DNA of 64,000 bases from Symbiodinium natans. Taxonomy: Eukaryota > Sar > Dinophyceae > Suessiales > Symbiodiniaceae. Positions 22,023 through 33,985 of this stretch are shown in pieces; the first letter of the stretch is position 1; the number at the start of each line of letters is the position of its first letter. The stretch is from positions 145,682 to 209,681 of the forward strand of contig CAJNDS010000513.1 of NCBI GenBank assembly GCA_905221605.1, written 5' to 3'. Made by a program: the position numbers and the translations under genes. Under the pieces are notes generated by a model. It did no database searches. It was not told where the DNA came from and worked only from the letters and a program-made list of their open reading frames with translations.

Positions 22023-22895
22023 AGGGTTGGGTTTGGGGGGTTTAGGGTTTTGGGGTTTAGGGTTTAGGGTCAGGGTTAAGGGTATAGGGTTAGGGTTTAG
22101 GAATTTTTGGGGGGTTCGGGCTTTCCGCCTTTGGGTTTGGGGATGTAGGGTTTAGGCGTGTAGGGTTTAGAGTTTCGGCAACTGATGCCGTGCTATAAGG
22201 GGGACCCGGCCAGGGACCATGTAGAGAACTACCCAGTTAGGTGTTTGGGGTGTTGAGGGTGTTCAGGGGTTAGCATGATGGGTTTAGGGTTTGGGGGTTC
22301 GGGATTTAGGTTTAGGCTTTGGTGTTTATGGGCTCGTTTGGGACGCGCAAGGGATGAGGATTTTCGGGCGCAGGGGACTTAACGCAAAACCCCAAGCGGC
22401 CGTAAACGCAGAAAAAAAACACCTAAACAAGCCTGAGTGACTCCCATAAACTCCAACCCCTAAACCCTAAACCCTACACCCTAAACCCTAAAAATAGAGA
22501 GCCTGCAAGACTTGTTGGTCTCGCACCTGGAGCAGCGAAACAGCCTCGGCTGGACTTAGGCTGCGAAGCCCCCGTAGGGTTTCGGGTTCAGGGTTGAGGG
22601 TCTAGGGTCTAGGGTAGCATACATACATCACATGCCGTGCCTTTCCTTGGGAGTGTCCCTAAGGGGATCCGTTGATTCAATTGGTGCGTGTGGCTGCTTT
22701 GCAATCCTCCCCCTGGTGTTGAACCAATTTATTCGGAAGTCTATACAAAACCTGAACCCCTAAACCGTAATGCTAGGCACCAGCCCTCCAACAGAACTAT
22801 CCTTAAACCTTCTGGACAAGCCCTGCAGCCGAGGCTGAACAGGAAGCCTGAAAGACTGGCAGGGGCGATAAGACTGGCAGGGGCGATAAGAAGCC

Positions 22896-23279
22896 ATGGC
22901 AAGGCGTCTGTCCTCACCCCTTCTTGACAAGCGCCAGTGGATTGCTTCCGCTGCGACGCTCCACCTGAAACTCGAGGAACCAGTTGCGCCACTGACATTC
23001 ATAGTCCCAAAGGATGCCTTCTTAGCCTATCCCCATCGGCCGTCCAAGCTGTGCCTTCTGGCAAAGGAGAGCCCTTGTGATGTGGCTTTTCTTGGTGACC
23101 TCCGGCCCGCCACCGGTAGCAGCGTGCATAACCGAATCCCGCTTCGCACCGGGCAGATCGACCTTCTAAGCCGTCGTACCATCAGAGTGCTGCAAAGCAC
23201 TACGTTTGTGCGGCAGCGTTGCAGTCAGCAGCCGAGCCACGACGACCCTGCCGAAAAGGATCGGGCAACTTCATGCTGA
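22896..23279 (+). CDS. single-exon ORF of 127 codons, unknown
   Basis: It lies in a 600-bp island with no telomere repeats. The start MARRLSSPLLDKRQW follows an imperfect 17-bp duplication (GACTGGCAGGGGCGATA, twice, 22853-22889). Codon use is balanced and GC about 57 percent. No domain is recognised, and the opposite strand is also open in places. Confidence 0.35.
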   Translation: MARRLSSPLLDKRQWIASAATLHLKLEEPVAPLTFIVPKDAFLAYPHRPSKLCLLAKESPCDVAFLGDLRPATGSSVHNRIPLRTGQIDLLSRRTIRVLQSTTFVRQRCSQQPSHDDPAEKDRATSC

Positions 23280-25478
23280 AAGCATAAGGATTGTGGGTTT
23301 GAGGGTGGTATGTGTTGGGGCTGAGACCTAATGCTAGATGGGGCGGGTGCGCTGATTATTGGGCCAGGTTCCCCAACAGCTGCAAGTAGCCTACGAAACA
23401 CTAAGCCCAAAACCCAAAGCCCCTCAACCCCTAAACCCCTGAAGCCCAATCCTTTGCCACCCAAAAAGCCCGAGCCCCAGCCGAGGGCCCCACGCCCGTG
23501 GCGCCTGGAACAGGCTTCCGCGTTTCGGGTTGAGGGCTTTGGGGTTCTAGGGTTTTAGGATTTCGGGGTTTCAGGGTTTTAGAGTTTAGGTTTAGCTTGC
23601 CAGGCCGCCCCACTGCGAGCAAGCCCGCAGCTCAAGGGTTTACACCCTAAACCCCCCACTCCCTATACCCTCAACCCTCATGCCAAAACCCTAGACCCCT
23701 ACTGTTCACCCCAAAACCCCAATCCATCAGAGTCCCTAACCCTAAACCCCAAACCTTAAATCATAAACTCCTAAATCCTAAACCCTAAGCCCCAAACCAC
23801 AAACCTTAAACCCTAGGATTCAAGGAGCAGCCCTTCTCTAAGCAACGTTTGGGAAGATTGGGCCTTGATGGCCCAGCTTGAGGATCCAATCCACATATCC
23901 TTCCGGGCGGGGGTTTAGGGTTTAGGGTTTGGGGTTTAGGGTTTAGGGTTTGGGGTTTAGGGTTTGGGGTTTAGGGTTTAGGGTTTGGGGTTTAGGGCTT
24001 GGGGTTTGGGGTTTAGGGTTTAGGGTTTTGGGTCTTGGGGTCTGGGGTTTAGGGTTGAGGGGTTTAGGCTTTACATGGGCTTTCCATGTGTGCTCCGGAT
24101 GCTTGTTTCAGCTTTTATAGGGCTCGGGGTTTGGGCTTCTTTGGGGGCGGCCTGTGTTCGTGTTCTACATCTTTTTGGGCTGAGTGGGGGGAGGGGGGTT
24201 AGAGCTTCAGGAGTTCGAGAGCTTTGGAGGGTTCAGGTTTAGGGCAATTTTGCGGAGCCCGTAGCTCTGGAGGAGTTCGGGTCTTAGGGTTTTAGGATCT
24301 TTGGGCCTTAGGGTCCTAGGATGTTTAGGGTTTAGGGTTTAGGGTTTAGGGTTTAGGGTTTAGGGTTTAGGGTTTAGGGGGGCGGCTTTTGACTGGAGCT
24401 TGTCTGGCAACAGCAGGCTTCGAAAAAGCACCAAAACCAGAAATCTAGAACTTCTGAGCCCTGAACCACGAAGGCCCTCAAAACCCTCAACCCCTAAAAC
24501 CCCAAACCCTCTCAACCCTCAACCCCTAACCCCCTTCACACCTCAACCCAAGCTCCCCAGGCTACCACTTTCGGGGGTTTGGGGGGTTGAGGGGTTTAGT
24601 GTTCAGGGGGTTTGGGTTTTGGGCGTTTAGGGCTTCTCGCCTATTCGGCGAAGCCCCTTACAGACCGGTCGCAGCCCAGAGAAAACCAAGAAAATAACAA
24701 TGGTACGCGTTGTTGTTCAAAAACTTGCAGGGAACCTAGGAACCTGGGCCCCTTCGGGCCGCCACCAAAAATTTTTTAACCCTAAACACGACACCCCGAA
24801 GCCTCCAGACCACTAGACCCTAAACCCTAAACCCTAAACCCTAAACCCTAAACCCTAAATCCTAAACCCTAAACCCTAAACCCCAAGCCATAAACCCCAA
24901 ACCCTAAACCCGAAACCCCAAACTCCTCAACCCCAATGAAAAACCCCAAACCCCTTCACGCCCCCAAACCCTACTCGGGGCCTCCCGACTGGGGCAGATG
25001 CAAGAAGCTGGGCGCCCACCTCACAGGGTCGGCCCCCGCCAGGCTCGCGAACCCACCCCCCCCCAAAAAAAAAAATGGAAGGGTTTAGGGTTTAGGGTTT
25101 AGGGTTTAGGGTTTAGGGTTTAGGGTTTAGGGTTTAGGGTTTAGGGTTTAGGGTTTAGGGTTTAGGGTTTAGGGTTTAGGGTTTAGGGTTTAGGGTTTAG
25201 GGTTTAGGTGTTAGGGTTTAGGGTTTAGGGTTTAGGGTTGAGGGTTTAGGGTTTAGGGTTTAGGGTTTAGGGTTTAGGGTTTAGGGTTTAGGGTTTAGGG
25301 TTTAGGGTTTAGGGTTTAGGGTTTAGGGTTTAGGGTTTAGGGTTTAGGGTTTAGGGTTTAGGGTTTAGGGTTTAGGGCGTGCCAAACGGGAGCGCGCTTT
25401 GGGAGCGCGCGGTAGTCTGCAGACCTACCCACCCCAAGACCGCCCAGTTACAACTCTCAAGGAGTTAAGACCTTTTAT
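23280..25478. other. telomere-repeat mosaic, no confident gene
   Basis: Dominated by TTTGGGG/TTTAGGG mixtures (23910-24040) and the long array at 25082-25377. A short open minus-strand island at 23813-23912 ends in a stop and could be a terminal exon. Confidence 0.5.
25082..25377 (+). repeat. long interstitial TTTAGGG array
   Basis: About 42 heptamers with very few variant units, the longest array in the window. Such homogeneity suggests recent addition or homogenisation. Confidence 0.95.
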
Positions 25479-25997
25479 TTGTTTACAAAGCATCACGTGA
25501 GTCAGCACTCACGCCCTTTTTGGGGATTTCCACAAGGTGCGTGGACCAGGCGCAAAGCTGCAGCAGACGGAAACGAGGCAGGGTCCGTGAAGACAGCTTG
25601 GGTTGGTGCGAAGGGGCTAAGGGATGGGCCAGGAACAGAGAAAGGCAGCGAGGCTTGGTTGGCGCGAAGGGGCTCCAGCCAGGAAGAACACACAGTGAAC
25701 AGCTTGGGTTGGGCAGAGCGCCACGGAAACAGGGCTGGTGTGGCGGATAGCTTGGCTTGGCGCGAAGGGGGTAAGGTGGAGTGCCGGGCCAGGGTCAGGA
25801 CCAGGCACAAAGTTGCAGAAGCGGCTTTGCTAGAGGAAGAGCGCCCCGAAACAGGGTGCGAAGATGACTCGAACAGGCGGGTCAGGGCCAGGGAGGGGCC
25901 AGCCAGGGCCAGGGCCAGGGCCAGGGCCAGGGCCAGGCCCAGGCCCAGGGCCAGGGCCAGGGCCAGGGCCAGGGCCAGGGCCACTCGGCCAGGCTGA
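25479..25997 (+). CDS. ORF built from internal repeats, doubtful
   Basis: This 172-codon frame covers recurring AGCTTGGSTTGG-CGCGAAGGGG units and ends in Arg-Ala dipeptides encoded by the GGCCAG hexamer array. Frames on both strands are open because of the repeats. I think it is more likely non-coding. Confidence 0.15.
   Translation: MFTKHHVSQHSRPFWGFPQGAWTRRKAAADGNEAGSVKTAWVGAKGLRDGPGTEKGSEAWLARRGSSQEEHTVNSLGWAERHGNRAGVADSLAWREGGKVECRARVRTRHKVAEAALLEEERPETGCEDDSNRRVRAREGPARARARARARARPRPRARARARARARATRPG
25888..25986 (+). repeat. GGCCAG hexamer array
   Basis: About 16 copies of AGGGCC/GGCCAG with one AGGCCC variant block in the middle. Confidence 0.9.
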
Positions 25998-25999
25998 GG

Positions 26000-28029
26000 G
26001 CCAGGGTGAGGGGAATTCCAGGCCAGCCCTGCCTGCCCCAACAAAAACGGCCCCTGGTCCCCTCACTCAAGCCAGCGGACGGGGGTGAGGGACCAGGAGG
26101 GTAGGGTGTCCCCAATGCAGGACCCAACTATGTGTGCGGACAGCTTGAGTTTAGGGTAATATAATACAGTGACAACTGCTGACTCGGCCTGTGCCTGCCT
26201 GGAGAGTAAGCCAGCCTGGAGGCCAGCTCGGTCGCCCGCCTGGGGCTCCCTTCGCAGGGTCTCACTGAGCGCTCGACCAGCGCCCGCCTAACTGAAAAGA
26301 CAAGAGAGTGGGGTGGCGGGCGGGTTTAGGGTTTAGGGTTTAGGGTTTAGGGTTTAGGGTTTAGGGTTTAGGGTTTAGGGTTTAGGGTTTAGGGTTTAGG
26401 GTTTCGGGTTTCGGGTTTCGGGTTTCGGGTTTAGGGTTTGGGGTTTGCGGTTTAGGGGCTGGGGTTCCCAGAAGCTTAGACCCCTGCAACCTAACTTCTA
26501 GATGCCCTAAACCCTAAAATACCCCTGATACGCCCAAACAGCCCCAATGGCCCTCATGGCACCAAACAGCCCAACAGCCCCAACAACCCTGACAGCCCTA
26601 TAACTCCAACTGCCCAAGGAAGCCCCAATATCCCCAATGATGCAACCCTGAACCCTGAACCCTAAAAACCTAAACCCGAAACCCTTCCAACATCTCCCAA
26701 AGCCCTAATCCCTACACCCTAAGCCCTGAACCCCTAAACCCCGAAACCCCTAAAACCCATGTCTTCCCTCTCCCCCCCTGGTGCCTTGACTTGTTCTCCG
26801 CCACGGCGCCGCTTTTGGGAACTTGGAGCCAGACTGCCTTGCGAGGGCTAGCCCTAAACCCAAAGCCCTAAACCCTAAAACAAGACTCTAAACCCTAAAC
26901 CCTCGACCCACTTTAGGGGTTTGGGGATTAGGGATGAACTCGGTACTTCTGTTTATGGTTTGGGGTCATGATGACATTCCTCCAGCTCACTTATTTTCAG
27001 TTGTGGCTTCGCACTTCGTGATTGGGGTTGAGGATTTGGGGTTTAGGGCTTGGGGCTTAGGGTTTCGGGTTTGGGAGTTGAGGATGAACTCAGTACTTAT
27101 GCATACTAGAAATGGGATCCTCTGCGTTGTAGCCATTTCCACCGCCCGCCACGCCGGTCAGCAGTGTGACGTACCACTTCCCAGGGAGATCCCGTGGAGG
27201 GGAGCAAGCCTTAAGCCTCAACACTGAAAATTGAAGCCCTCAAATCCTAAACCCCCTGAACCCTATACCCGGAACCCTAAACCCCTATAAACCCAAAATC
27301 CCGCAAACTCCGAAACCCTGGCTTTGAAGCCGCAACTTTGCGAACCTTGAAACCCCAAATTCACAAACATCCCCATCCAGAAGTCCGCTTTACCCATGCC
27401 CCGAGACAGGCCCCATAGACTCGCAAGTTGGCTTCGTGGCGGTCTTTTTTGGGCTTAGCCAAACAAACCCTCAGCCTTGAACCGTAAGCCCGAATCCCCC
27501 AGCCATAAACCTAAGACCCTACCCTAAACCCTCAACCCGAACCCTAAACCCTAAACCCCAAACCCTAAACCCTAAACAACCCTGAGCCCTAAACCCTCAA
27601 CAGCTCCCGCGCCTCGTCGTAGCACGCGGACGATCCCAGCGGCTCTTCCGCTGCGCCTCTATTAATCATGTGAGCGTGCTTCGACCCTCAACCCGTAACC
27701 CCAAACCCCCAACCTTTAACCCCTAACCCCTAAACTCTAAACCCTAAACCCTTTAGAGTTTACTTGACCGCAGCTCGTCTGGTCTGCAAGCAACTCCAGT
27801 TGAAAGGTTTGGGGTTCAGGCTTAGGAAGGCCTGAACCCTGCTTTATGGGTTTTTAGGAGTTTAGGAGTTTGGGGGTTTGGGGTGTAGGTTTAAGACCCA
27901 AAGCCTTAAACCTCAACCCAACTCAGAGCCCTCACTGTTCCTGGAATTCCAAAAAGGAAAATACAATCGTAAGGGCGCCCTTTAGGGTTTAGAGTTTAGG
28001 GTTTAGAGTTTAGGGTGTAAGGGGTGTTT
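26000..28029. other. telomere-repeat mosaic with possible small exons
   Basis: Open minus-strand islands at 27090-27210 (KWYVTLLTGVAGGGNGYNAE then stop) and 27361-27447 (RHEANLRVYGACLGAWVKRT then stop) are the best of several weak exon signals. A TTTAGGG array occupies 26322-26404. Confidence 0.4.
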
Positions 28030-28107
28030 GGGAATTCAAGCGATTCTGAAGCTGCATCGGGGTCTCCATGCATCTTGCGCCCACCCAAGGGCTCTGAGTG
28101 CCGTTGA
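28030..28107 (+). CDS. candidate exon with GT donor
   Basis: GIQAILKLHRGLHASCAHPR and a few further codons precede a GTAGTTTTTG donor. The frame also stays open downstream, which weakens the exon limit. Confidence 0.28.
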   Translation, partial: GNSSDSEAASGSPCILRPPKGSECR

Positions 28108-28254
28108 CGTAGTTTTTGTTTTTAAGTTTGCGGTTTCGGGTTCAAGATTTAGAGGTTGGGGCTGTATGGTTAAGCGTTTGGTGTTTAGGGTTTTAGGGTT
28201 TAGGAGGGTCCAGGCGCCTAAGGATTCAGGGTGTTTTGGGAGTTTTGGGCTCAG

Positions 28255-29820
28255 GGTCCTTCCCGGAAGCTTGTGCCCGGACCCACCCACGAGGACCTAC
28301 TGTCCTGGAAGACAGCACGTTGGCCAGTCCTGGCCTGCCGCCAGCGACATGCTGGCTGAGGGTTTTCGACATTGCCATCGGCAGCCAACACATGTATGGC
28401 AGAGCACCCACGGGCACTGGCAAGGAACTGAAGCGGCAACGTCACTGACAGGGCAGGAGTCATGCTGCCATCTGCAACATGGCAGAGCCATTGAAGCTAT
28501 CAGGACCGATAGCTCGGACACGACGCAGATGTTCAAGCGCGGTGTCGAATGAGACCTCATGGATGTGCGCAACGACAACAGCAGCCAGACAAGGTGCGCG
28601 GCGCACACCTGCAGAACAAGGGACCTACGCGGATCCGTCTGCAGCTAACGTGCTTAACAAACACCGCTTTAACGACATCCAGACTTCCGGACGTCGACAT
28701 GGAGGTGGTATGCTCCAAGGTAGATGTACCCTTGCTCAGCGGCCGGAGCCAGCAAGGTCTCTCGGTAGCTTGCCGGAGGCAAGACGGCACCAGCACAGCT
28801 GCGCGCTGCGCTGGGTGCGATCTCCCCACCGCGGACCCGGAAATCCACGCACTGAATCAATCCAGGACAGCTTTGCTTTTGCAAGGCTTCCAGAAGCATG
28901 CCGCCGAAATCAGCGCTCTCGGCTATGGAAAACCTAGGACAGGTCCACAAGAAGCCTGCCCTCCGATGACGCTGCTTCCCACGCACGCATTCAAAGACCG
29001 TACGTTTGTCCAGCTGGACCAACCTACTACGTTGAACATGCACAAGGATGCAGCCTGTAGCCTGACACCAAGTGGCAAAAAGGCCTAACCAATCTCATGC
29101 CCGGCTGCGCAAAAGGAGCTTGCTTGGCACCGAGTCCGATACCTCCCGATCTTGCAGAACGGAACGCTTTTGTCAAGCCAAGATCTGGAGCAAAGTGCAA
29201 ATGCTTGCGCGTGAAGACAAGTGCCGGCAACACCCGACTCTTAGCTTTACTTGCCATGACAAGCGGCGCTACACAGCTGACAGCGCCGAAAGCTCAACTG
29301 TGCCTATGTACAGAGCTCGGCCAAAGTGCGAGCGTGATCTCTTCTGAGAAAGCCAAAAATGGGACCCACAGCAGCATCTAACACAACTGCGCCCTCATTG
29401 GTCGACAAACCTGCTCGCCTTCCGCAGCACATCCCTCCACCATGACTTGCCAGTGTTTGGAGTTGGCCTCGACAGGCGGCAGCGCCGAACGCTGCCCGCA
29501 CACGCCGCCCTTCACGCGGGGAGCTCGCAAAGTGTGCACACCTCGAGCAGTAGGGGCCTGGCTAACAAAGGACCTGTCAGCGCTAGGAATTGAGGAGAGG
29601 TTGGTGAAGCCTGGCACGAATACAAGTCCCGCACCTGCGCTGCCAAACCTTTTTGGCACTCCGAGCGTGCAAGTTCCCAAGCAGCGGCAATTTGCGGCCC
29701 TGCCCCGCTTTCCGCCTCTAGCCGACTGGCAAAGTAAAAAGGGAGTTCGGCGCGGGTCGTTGCGTGAAAGCTTCGTCCATGCATTTTCACCAAACGCAAG
29801 AAACAGCGCCACCTAACCAC
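28255..29820. other. 1.5-kb telomere-free island, coding status unresolved
   Basis: This is one of the longest stretches with no TTTAGGG-type repeat outside the retroelement. Several overlapping frames of 90-180 codons are open on both strands, for example 28549-29088 (+), 29442-29816 (+, start MTCQCLELASTGG) and 29378-29812 (-). None shows a domain, and none is clearly favoured by splice signals. It may hold a gene with introns, a structured RNA or an old insertion. Confidence 0.5.
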
Positions 29821-30542
29821 TGAACCCTGAACCCTTAACCCTAAATCCTAAACGACCCCAAACCCCAAAAACCCTTTGGAAAGGTCCTAGGTTTCCTTCT
29901 TACACTGAGCCGCTTCGGCCAAGCCATGGGATCTTGATCAAGTCAAGGGTTGGTTTGAATAGGAGAGCCCTCCTCTAGGGTTTAGGGTTTTGGGGGTTCA
30001 GGGCTAGGGTTGGGGGTTTAGGGGTTTAGGGTTTAGGGCTAGGGTTTAGGGTTTAAGGGTTAAGGGGTTTAGGGTTTAGGGCCAGCCCGAAACAACAAAC
30101 CCTCAGCCCTCAACCCGCGCCTACATCACAGCTTGCGAGGCCAGGTCCCTGAGCACCGGGTGCTCGTCATTGTGGTGGCTTGGGGGTTGTGGTTTAGGGT
30201 TTAAGGTTTAGGGTCTAGGGTTCGGGGTTTAGGGTTTGGGGTTTCAGGGTTAGGGTTTGGGGCTTTAGAGCCCAGGGTTGGGGGATTTAGGGGTTCAAGG
30301 AAAGAGGGCATGGCTCCCCCTAGACCCTAGACCCTACACCCCAAACCCTAGACCCTAAACCCTAAACCCTAGACCCTAGACCCCTAAACCCTACCCCTAA
30401 ACCCTAGACCCTAGACCCTAAACCCTAGACCGCAGAAGGGTGCCGCTGGAGGACCCGAAGCCCTCGACCCCTGTGGCGCTAGGCCAGGGTCCGCTCTAAA
30501 CGGCGGTTTAGGGCTTAGGGTTTGCGGTTTAGGGTTCTTCAG

Positions 30543-30665
30543 GGATCGGGGTTCATTGAAATTATGAAGGGTTCAGGTCCGGGGAAGTTTCGAGGAGAGT
30601 TTCTTTTTGAACTTTTAGATGACTTCAATGTCCAGAAGCTTGAGGTTTCGGGGTTCAGGGTATAG
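30543..30665 (+). CDS. candidate C-terminal exon
   Basis: A GTTCTTCAG acceptor is followed by GSGFIEIMKGSGPGKFRGEF and LFELLDDFNVQKLE, then a repeat-like tail VSGFRV and TAG. The composition is convincingly protein-like; the family is unknown. Confidence 0.42.
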   Translation, partial: GSGFIEIMKGSGPGKFRGEFLFELLDDFNVQKLEVSGFRV

Positions 30666-31116
30666 GGGCAGCCTGCTTGCGCCATGCCAACCGCACTGGT
30701 CACCACAATGTGAACATCTGGCCCAAACCCTATACCCTAAACCTCGAGGCAAGATCTCTAACGACGCGAAACAAACATCCTGAACCCTAAGCCCCAGGCA
30801 ACAGAAACCCCAAAATGCTGTTCATGCTTAGGGTCGAGCCGAAGCCTTACAACTTAAACCTCAAGCCCTACACTCCAAACCCTAAACCCGAACCCAAACA
30901 TCTCTAAACCCTAACCCCCTTCAAACCCTAAACCCAAAAACCCCTAAACCAGGACTAAACCCTTTAACCCTTAAAACCCTAAGCCCTCAACCTATCACCC
31001 TAAGAACCGACTGTAGGGGTCGAAATCCTATGTAGTTATACGATAATAACCCCAAAACCCTATTCTAATTTCTCAGGCCCCTGTATTACACCCCCCAAAG
31101 AGCTGCTTTCTCTGAG

Positions 31117-31221
31117 GACCCTGGCGAGAAGGGTCAGCAGCCAAAGCTCGAGGAGAAAGATGAGCCTAAGCACGAAACTGACAGGGGCGGGTTCTTAGGC
31201 AGTGTGCGGGTGGCACTCTAA
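31117..31221 (+). CDS. candidate C-terminal exon, charged
   Basis: After TTTCTCTGAG come 34 codons, DPGEKGQQPKLEEKDEPKHE then TDRGGFLGSVRVAL, and TAA. A charged low-complexity tail of an unknown protein. Confidence 0.38.
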   Translation, partial: DPGEKGQQPKLEEKDEPKHETDRGGFLGSVRVAL

Positions 31222-32002
31222 CCCTAAGACATGAAACCCCGAAACTTGGGATGCTCCCCCTTATACTAACAGTCCTTGCCGCTGATGTGAGGTGTTTCAG
31301 GTTTAAAAGACTTGGACATTTGTTTTAGGGTTGAAGCTGAAGGGCTTAGATTGGGCGTGATTGGGGAGGCCTCCTGAAACCAAAACTCTCAAAAGCGCGC
31401 CCAAATCCCAACCCATCACTCTCCCCACAAAGCCCCCAAAAACCTAAGCCCCCCAACAGCAGGCTTGAGGCGGGCCGGGCTTGTTCAACCCTAAAACCTA
31501 AACCCCAAAGCCCAAAACCCCCCCACAACCCAGCAAAGCCCTTGCTTTCGGCCATCCTTTGGCAGTACTTGGAGTGCAGGGTTTGGGGTTTAGGGTTGGT
31601 CCAGCCCGAACCCCTCCCAAGCAAGCCTTGGACCCTAAACTCCATGAACCCGAAACCTTAAACCCCAGATCTAAGCCGCAGACCATAAACCCCAACACCC
31701 TGTCTAACTCCAAAACCCGAAAAAAACCTAAACCCTAAAGCCCCCTAAGGGGTCGAGACCAGGGAGGAACCTAAAGAGGCTTCTAAGAAAACCGAAGCCC
31801 CCTAAACCCTAAACCCTAAAGCCTAAACCCTAACCCTTTCAGGGCCTACTCTGGGCCCTAGCGCCCTAGGGGTTGGGTGAGGAACTCGGCTGGGGATGTT
31901 CGAGCTTTCGAGGCTCCGGCGACCCAGCCATGTTGTCGCGGGCCTCACAGCGCGGCTTCTGAGAGCAATGGTCGGATTTCGGATTTCGGGTTAGGGCTTC
32001 GG

Positions 32003-32097
32003 TTGGGATGTTCCCTCTTATACTAGCAGTCCTGAATAGGGATTATGGTGCCACCCCCCATTTGTAATCCCTACTAAGGGCTGTTTAACATCCCTAA
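32003..32097. mobile_element. foldback element, TTGGGATGTTCCCCC family
   Basis: It starts TTGGGATGTTCCCTCTTATA with TACTAGCAGTCCTGAATAGG, and ends with CCCTACTAAGGGCTGTTTAA then CATCCCTA. Confidence 0.6.
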
Positions 32098-32348
32098 CCT
32101 AGACCCTTTCATCCTGAACCCTGACACCCTCTGAGCCCTCGGCGTTGCATCATGGAGCCCTCCCAGGCCCCATGGTAGCTATCGGGGTGGTCAAGGACTA
32201 TGAATTTGGAGTTTAGGGTTTAGGGCTTGGGGTTCAGGATTTTAGGGTGCAGGGTCTATGGCATTTAGGGCTTCATGAGGGCCTTTACTGGCTTCGGGAT
32301 TTTGTGGTGTGTTGTAAAACCCTAAACCTGAGGGACTCCAGGGCTGTC

Positions 32349-32438
32349 ATGGGCTTCAGCGCGGCGCAGCGCGCAGTGCGCAGAGTGGGGAGCCAAATCG
32401 CCGCTGCGGGGAAGGGGCTGTTGGTGTTGAGGGTTTAG
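32349..32438 (+). CDS. candidate first exon with amphipathic basic N terminus
   Basis: MGFSAAQRAVRRVGSQIAAA followed by GKGLLVLR resembles an organelle-targeting leader. A GTGTTGAG donor overlaps the end. Chance remains possible. Confidence 0.28.
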   Translation: MGFSAAQRAVRRVGSQIAAAGKGLLVLRV

Positions 32439-32876
32439 GGTTTAGGGCTTAGGGGTGTGGACAGGTTTGGTGTTTGGGGTTTAGGGTTTCGGGTTTGGGG
32501 TTTAGGGGTTTGGGGTTAGGGGTTTGGGGTTCGGGGTTTGGAGGTTCAAGGGTGTAAGGGCCTTTCCGGCGTAGGGCTGAGGGTTGAGAAGTAGGCTTTC
32601 AGGGCAGATGAGGGTTGAGCCTCAAGCTCGAACCCCGAAACCCTGAACCCCAAAGCCCGAAGCCCTGTTTAGGATTTAGGGTTTAGGGCTTCGGGCTTAG
32701 GGTTCAGGGAACAGGGTTTAGGGTCCGAAACCTAAGCCCCCAACCCCGAATCGCAAGGCTGAGACTTGAGGACTTTGGGGGCTTAGGGTGTCTGGTGTTC
32801 GGGACGAGAGGAAGGAGCCGTACAAGGGGCTCCTCTAGAGTTGCGGGGCTTCAGGGACCCTATCGAGTTGAGGGGT

Positions 32877-32995
32877 TTAGGGTTTAGGGTTTAGGGTTTA
32901 GGGTTTAGGGTTTAGGGTTTAGGGTTTAGGGTTTAGGGTTTAGGGTTTAGGGTTTAGGGTTTAGGGTTTAGGGTTTAGGGTTTAGGGTTTTGGGT
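32877..32995 (+). repeat. interstitial TTTAGGG array
   Basis: About 16 perfect heptamers. Comparable arrays lie at 4940-5010, 17320-17393, 26322-26404, 34168-34250 and 34417-34530. Confidence 0.95.
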
Positions 32996-33053
32996 TTTGG
33001 GGTGCAACCCAAAGGCCTAAGCCCTAAGCCCTGGACCCTAACAAAAACAACCA

Positions 33054-33224
33054 ACAGAAACAAAAGACGCAGCCCACCAAGACCACACCTCAACTTTGCA
33101 GGAAACTCTTCTGGAGGTAGATGTCGGTGCTATTAAACTAAGCCCGAAGCTCGAAACCCAAAACCCTAAGCCCCAAGCCCCAAACTCTAAGAAAGAAATG
33201 GCACCTAAGAAGGGAACCCGTTGA
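33054..33224 (+). CDS. candidate C-terminal exon of 56 codons
   Basis: The plus strand is open from TETKDAAHQDHTSTLQETLL through EVDVGAIKLSPKLE to KKEMAPKKGTR and TGA. It runs in frame through a stretch of degenerate CCCAAAACCC repeat (TQNPKPQAPN). Confidence 0.33.
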   Translation, partial: TETKDAAHQDHTSTLQETLLEVDVGAIKLSPKLETQNPKPQAPNSKKEMAPKKGTR

Positions 33225-33357
33225 ACATTGGCGTTCATGAACGGCCTGACCTGTAAACCCTAAACCCCAGACAATGAACAACTGAACCTGCAAGCTGAAC
33301 TCATGAACCGTACGTGGTTCAAAGGCTGAGGGTCTAGGGCCAGGGTTGAGGGCTGAG

Positions 33358-33457
33358 GGTCAGCATATCAAGTCCAAGGATTCACTAGTCAAGCAACTTG
33401 TCAGTTGTTGGGAAAATACCCACTCGTCCAAAGAATCCCACAACATTAAGACTATAT
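33358..33457 (+). repeat. dispersed repeat shared with 51457-51552 (inverted)
   Basis: CAAGTCCAAGGATTCACTAG, then TCAAGCA, then GGGAAAATACCCACTCGTCC and AAAGAATCCCA reappear on the opposite strand at 51457-51552. Both sit between telomere-like arrays. Confidence 0.75.
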
Positions 33458-33565
33458 AACGACAACTCAATCCATTAACCCTCAAGGCCCTAAGCCCTAC
33501 AGCCTAACGCCCAATGGTCCCTAACTAAATCTTCAAGCCCAAGGCGCCTAAACCCTACAGCCCAC

Positions 33566-33985
33566 GAACAACGTACAATGCCCACGAAAAAGCGCACAAT
33601 GCCCACGAAAAGAAGACACGCTGCCTCACGAAAAAATACGTACGATGCCCACGACAAAATGCACAACGCCCACGACAAAAAAAAACACGCAATGCCCACA
33701 AAAGACACAATGCCCAACGAAAAACCCACAATGCCCGCGAACAAATCACAATGCCCACGAATAAAGGCATAATGCCCACGAACAATTTTAAACATTTTTG
33801 AACAACGCCCACGAACATTTCAAAAAAGCCCGCGCGCTTTTACACAATGCCCACGAATTTTTGAACAACGCCCACGAACAATGCCCAGAAACATTTTGAG
33901 CAATGCCCGCGAACTTTTGAACAATGCGCACGGGATTTTGAACCATACCCACGAACTTTGAACAATGCCCACAAACGACTCAAGG
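33566..33985 (+). repeat. irregular tandem repeat of AATGCCCACGAA
   Basis: More than twenty copies of AATGCCCACGAA with A-rich spacers of variable length. Reverse-strand frames read as Val-Gly-Ile repeats and are not credible genes. Confidence 0.9.

Noticed and set aside
25082-25377. Array as the true chromosome end
   Set aside because: Unique sequence and genes lie on both sides and many further tracts follow in both orientations.
25502-26127. Several long frames with Ala-Arg or Pro-Gly repeats
   Set aside because: All derive from the GGCCAG hexamer array and flanking duplicated units.
33566-33985. Tandem AATGCCCACGAA array as a CRISPR array
   Set aside because: Spacers are short, A-rich and variable, there are no cas genes, and the context is eukaryotic.
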